Positions 31,573 through 33,218 of a stretch of DNA of 33,218 nt are shown here, piece after piece. This stretch comes from an uncultured Alphaproteobacteria bacterium. Lineage in GTDB: Bacteria; Pseudomonadota; Alphaproteobacteria; Geminicoccales; Geminicoccaceae. The stretch covers positions 5,998-39,215 of the forward strand of contig CADEGR010000031.1 in the NCBI GenBank assembly GCA_902826935.1, given 5' to 3'. The notes under the pieces were generated by a model, which was given only the letters and a program-made list of their open reading frames with translations, did not search any database and was not told the origin of the DNA. Numbering within the stretch: the stretch's first letter is position 1; each line of letters starts with the position of its first letter. Made by a program: the position numbers and the translations under genes.

Positions 31573-31992
31573 TCAGGCGGCGCTGCCGCCGTCCGGCCGG
31601 CCGTAGACGCTCTGGAAGTATTCGCCGCAGGCGCGGCAGGCATCAACCCAGGTGAACACGCCGGCCAGGCGGCCCTGGCGGGTCACCAGCGCCGAGCCGA
31701 TATGGCGCTCGGCCATGGTCAGGAGCACGGTCTCGATCGGCTCCTCCAGATCGACCACATAAGGCTCCGGCACGCAGATCTCGCGCACCCGGGTAGCGCT
31801 CGAGCCGGCCGCGCGGGCCTGGATCAGATCGCGCTCGCTCAGCACGCCGACCAGGCGGCGGCCCTCGGTGACCGGCAGATGGTGCACGCCATGGGCGCGC
31901 ATCAAGGCCTCGGCCTCGGTCAGCGGGGCGTCGGCGCCGATGTCGTAGGGAAAGGGCGTCATGGCGCTGATCAGGCTGGGCGGGCGGGTCAT
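31573..31992 (-). CDS. Tandem CBS-domain protein
   Basis: From the ATG at 31992 this is a 139-residue cytoplasmic protein made almost wholly of two CBS motifs. The first is at about residues 8-60 (DAPLTEAEALMRAHGVHHLP, LVGVLSERDLI). The second is at about 70-122 (PEPYVVDLEEPIETVLLTMA, HIGSALVTRQGRLAGVFTWV). CBS pairs bind adenosyl ligands such as AMP, ATP or SAM and regulate partner proteins. The C-terminal tail DACRACGEYFQSVYG holds a CxxC. A longer frame starts at 32148, but the extension is unlike CBS proteins. Upstream is a 359-bp gap with a long inverted repeat. The partner protein is unknown. Confidence 0.88.
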   Translation of the reverse strand: MTRPPSLISAMTPFPYDIGADAPLTEAEALMRAHGVHHLPVTEGRRLVGVLSERDLIQARAAGSSATRVREICVPEPYVVDLEEPIETVLLTMAERHIGSALVTRQGRLAGVFTWVDACRACGEYFQSVYGRPDGGSAA

Positions 31993-32138
31993 GGGCAGGT
32001 CTCGTTCCGGCAAGATAGGAGCTGATCGCACCAACCTGCCGGATCCGAATTGGCGAGACAAGCTGTCCGGCCAGGTCAAGACCCGATCTGCCGAACCGCG
32101 CGGAGCCGGATTAACCCAATCTTCAGCCGGCCCGGCGA

Positions 32139-32234
32139 GCCTGCCCATGGTCCATGCGATCCTGGGAGTCCGCGCGTCGACCAGTCGACTTGCTGAGGGC
32201 GGCCGACTCCTGTGGTCGCATGGACCAGGCAGGC
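32139..32234. repeat. Long imperfect inverted repeat (arms about 30 bp)
   Basis: The left arm 32139-32170 and right arm 32205-32234 are near-perfect reverse complements. Shared blocks in order are GCCTGCC, TGGTCCATGCGA and GGAGTC, interrupted by a 2-nt insertion (CA) in the left arm and a few mismatches. The 34-nt loop holds a doubled GTCGAC. It lies in the gap between the CBS and GNAT genes. It could be a small palindromic repeat element, a structured RNA or a protein-binding site; I see no target duplication. Confidence 0.75.
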
Positions 32235-32267
32235 TGCGGCAGCTTCGGCGCGAGGGGTTAAGGAACG

Positions 32268-32336
32268 ATGAGCGGTGCCGACGGCTGTGGTGGCGGTGGC
32301 GGCGGGGTGGGCTCGCCGGTCAGCTGCCAGAGGTGA
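32268..32336 (+). CDS. Possible 22-residue Gly-rich small ORF
   Basis: An ATG at 32268, with GAGGGG about 10 nt and AAGGA 3 nt upstream, opens a frame of 22 codons ending in TGA at 32334-32336. The peptide has a run of six glycines and two cysteines. There is a ribosome-site-like sequence but no homologue I recognise, and it may be chance. Confidence 0.2.
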   Translation: MSGADGCGGGGGGVGSPVSCQR

Positions 32337-32351
32337 TCGGGCTCTTCGATC

Positions 32352-32942
32352 CTAGAGTCGGCGCAGCCAGAACTGCATGGGCTTCTCGGTCGCTGCCGGC
32401 TGGTCGACGTCCTGCCAAGAGAAATGGCCGATCAGGCCCGCGACCTTCTGATAGCCGCGCTTCGCCCAGAACGGGTCGAGCGGCCGGTAGTGGACCGGGC
32501 GGAGCGGATGGTCCGGCGGCCGGATGACGGCGCAGAAGGTCGCATGGTCGAAGCCGCCCAGCCGCCGGGCATGGGCTTCCCGCTCGTCGAAGAAGCGATG
32601 GCCGATGCCATGGCCGCGATAGGCCGGCAGCAGCACGGATTCGCCGCAATAGAACAGGGTCGAGAGATCGTAGCCACGCTGGGCGAAGGGCTCGGCGAAT
32701 TGCGGCAGCTGACCGGCGAGCGGGGCGCCGGTGGCGGCGCCGATGATGCGCTCGCCGTCATAGGCGGCGACGATGATCGCACCCTCGGCCGTGCCGAAGC
32801 GCTCCAGATAGCGCTGCTCGTAATCGAGCGTGCCGTCATAGAGGTAAGGGAAGGCCCGGAACACCTCGATCCGGAGCTCCGCCAGCGCTTGCAATGCGGC
32901 GGTCGAGCCCTTGGCGGGGATCGGCTCGATGCGAATGGCCAT
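32352..32942 (-). CDS. GNAT-family N-acetyltransferase
   Basis: This 196-residue acetyltransferase has the acetyl-CoA-binding motif A in YRGHGIGHRFFDER (108-121; R109-x-x-G-x-G), preceded by a beta-strand TLFYCGESVLLP. C-terminally there is a GNAT-like LDPFWAKRGYQKV and a closing strand GHFSW. The acceptor (small-molecule amine or protein) cannot be inferred. AGGGAGAT lies 6 nt before the ATG at 32942, which settles the start over the adjacent TTG. A partial, decayed copy of this gene lies just to its right, so the locus has been duplicated. The gene stands alone with no obvious operon partner. Confidence 0.88.
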   Translation of the reverse strand: MAIRIEPIPAKGSTAALQALAELRIEVFRAFPYLYDGTLDYEQRYLERFGTAEGAIIVAAYDGERIIGAATGAPLAGQLPQFAEPFAQRGYDLSTLFYCGESVLLPAYRGHGIGHRFFDEREAHARRLGGFDHATFCAVIRPPDHPLRPVHYRPLDPFWAKRGYQKVAGLIGHFSWQDVDQPAATEKPMQFWLRRL

Positions 32943-33061
32943 CAACGGATCTCCCTGGCCTGCTCAGCCCGAGCGGGCGCCGGATAGAGGTCGCGCGCCG
33001 ATCCTTGAAGGAACGAAGCAACGATCCTCGGCTTCGCTGATTCTAGGGGCGCTGCCGCGCG
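32943..33061. other. Spacer between the intact GNAT gene and its decayed copy
   Basis: Apart from the ribosome site of the intact gene (near 32949-32956), I see no gene here. On the minus strand, frames crossing from the copy toward the intact gene are interrupted. Confidence 0.5.
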
Positions 33062-33218
33062 GGGTCGAGCGATCGTAGCCGCGCTGGGCGACGGGCTAGG
33101 TGAATTGCGGCAGCTGGCCGGCAAGCTGAGCGCCGGGCGGCGCCGATGATGCGATCGCCGTCCTAGGCGGCGACGATGATCGCACCCTCGGCCGTGCCGA
33201 AGCGCTCCAGATAGCGCT
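33062..33218 (-). pseudogene. Decayed partial copy of the GNAT acetyltransferase gene, continues past the window
   Basis: This stretch aligns with 32657-32815 of the intact GNAT gene with about 11 mismatches and one 2-nt gap over about 157 positions (hand count; roughly 92% identical). The copy corresponds to residues about 45-97. It carries an in-frame TAG where the intact gene has Tyr (IIVAA-stop-DGDRII), a second TAG where it has Glu, and the 2-nt deletion. Similarity ends abruptly at about 33062, so the acetyl-CoA-binding half is missing. The N-terminal part, if present, lies beyond the right edge. The last 53 bases are identical to the intact gene, which suggests a fairly recent duplication or gene conversion. 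Confidence 0.85.

Overview
The window is about 33 kb of very GC-rich, densely coding bacterial DNA. It looks like a chromosomal segment of an alphaproteobacterium, probably of the Rhodospirillales or a related high-GC order. This rests on three things: glnE directly coupled to bcp beside a DUF3971/AsmA-like gene, RNase E divergent from the amidase gene amiC and the penicillin-binding protein gene mrcA, and an RNase E with a long acidic insert and an Ala/Pro/Arg-rich tail. The species cannot be named from this sequence. No tRNA, rRNA, CRISPR array, prophage or intact insertion sequence was recognised.

Layout, left to right. 1-1344 (-): AsmA/DUF3971 envelope protein running off the left edge. 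1406-4851 (+): glnE and bcp, overlapping by ATGA. 4893-7081 (-): an M48 metalloprotease with TPRs and a ScsC/DsbA-like thiol protein. 7207-10032 (+): a class I/II aminotransferase, an LpxR-type lipid A deacylase and a small lipoprotein. 10055-10606 (-): an Arg/Asp/Tyr-rich lipoprotein. 10798-11496 (+): a YafY-type HTH-WYL regulator. 11519-14101 (-): RNase E, with a leader of about 320 nt. 14483-20051 (+): amiC, mrcA, a PPK2 polyphosphate kinase and an MBL-fold hydrolase. 20082-20873 (-): an alpha/beta hydrolase with Ala where the nucleophile should be. 21058-21840 (+): a PaaG-type crotonase. 21841-22975: a decayed IS630-family transposase and unassigned DNA. 22976-26283 (-): a membrane GGDEF-EAL enzyme behind a family 3 substrate-binding protein. 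26458-26958 (+): a VOC-fold protein. 27069-31565 (+): peptide-type substrate-binding protein, formamidase and two ABC ATPases, with no permease genes. 31573-31992 (-): a CBS-pair protein. 32352-32942 (-): a GNAT acetyltransferase, followed at the right edge by a decayed partial copy of itself.

Functionally, much of the left and centre serves the cell envelope: DUF3971 protein, BepA-like protease, ScsC-like thiol protein, LpxR, lipoproteins, AmiC and PBP1A. This sits among housekeeping regulation (GlnE, RNase E) and phosphate/nucleotide metabolism (PPK2). The right third is more accessory: c-di-GMP signalling, amide or peptide uptake, an insertion-sequence relic, a long inverted repeat and a gene-duplication scar.

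I found no clear-cut undescribed multigene system. The most interesting candidates are the paired periplasmic binding protein and CHASE8-like GGDEF-EAL gene, the permease-less formamidase ABC cluster, the Ala-nucleophile hydrolase, the palindromic -10 shared by rne and amiC, and the imperfect 30-bp inverted repeat near 32.2 kb. Motif positions were counted by hand, and promoter calls are consensus matches only.
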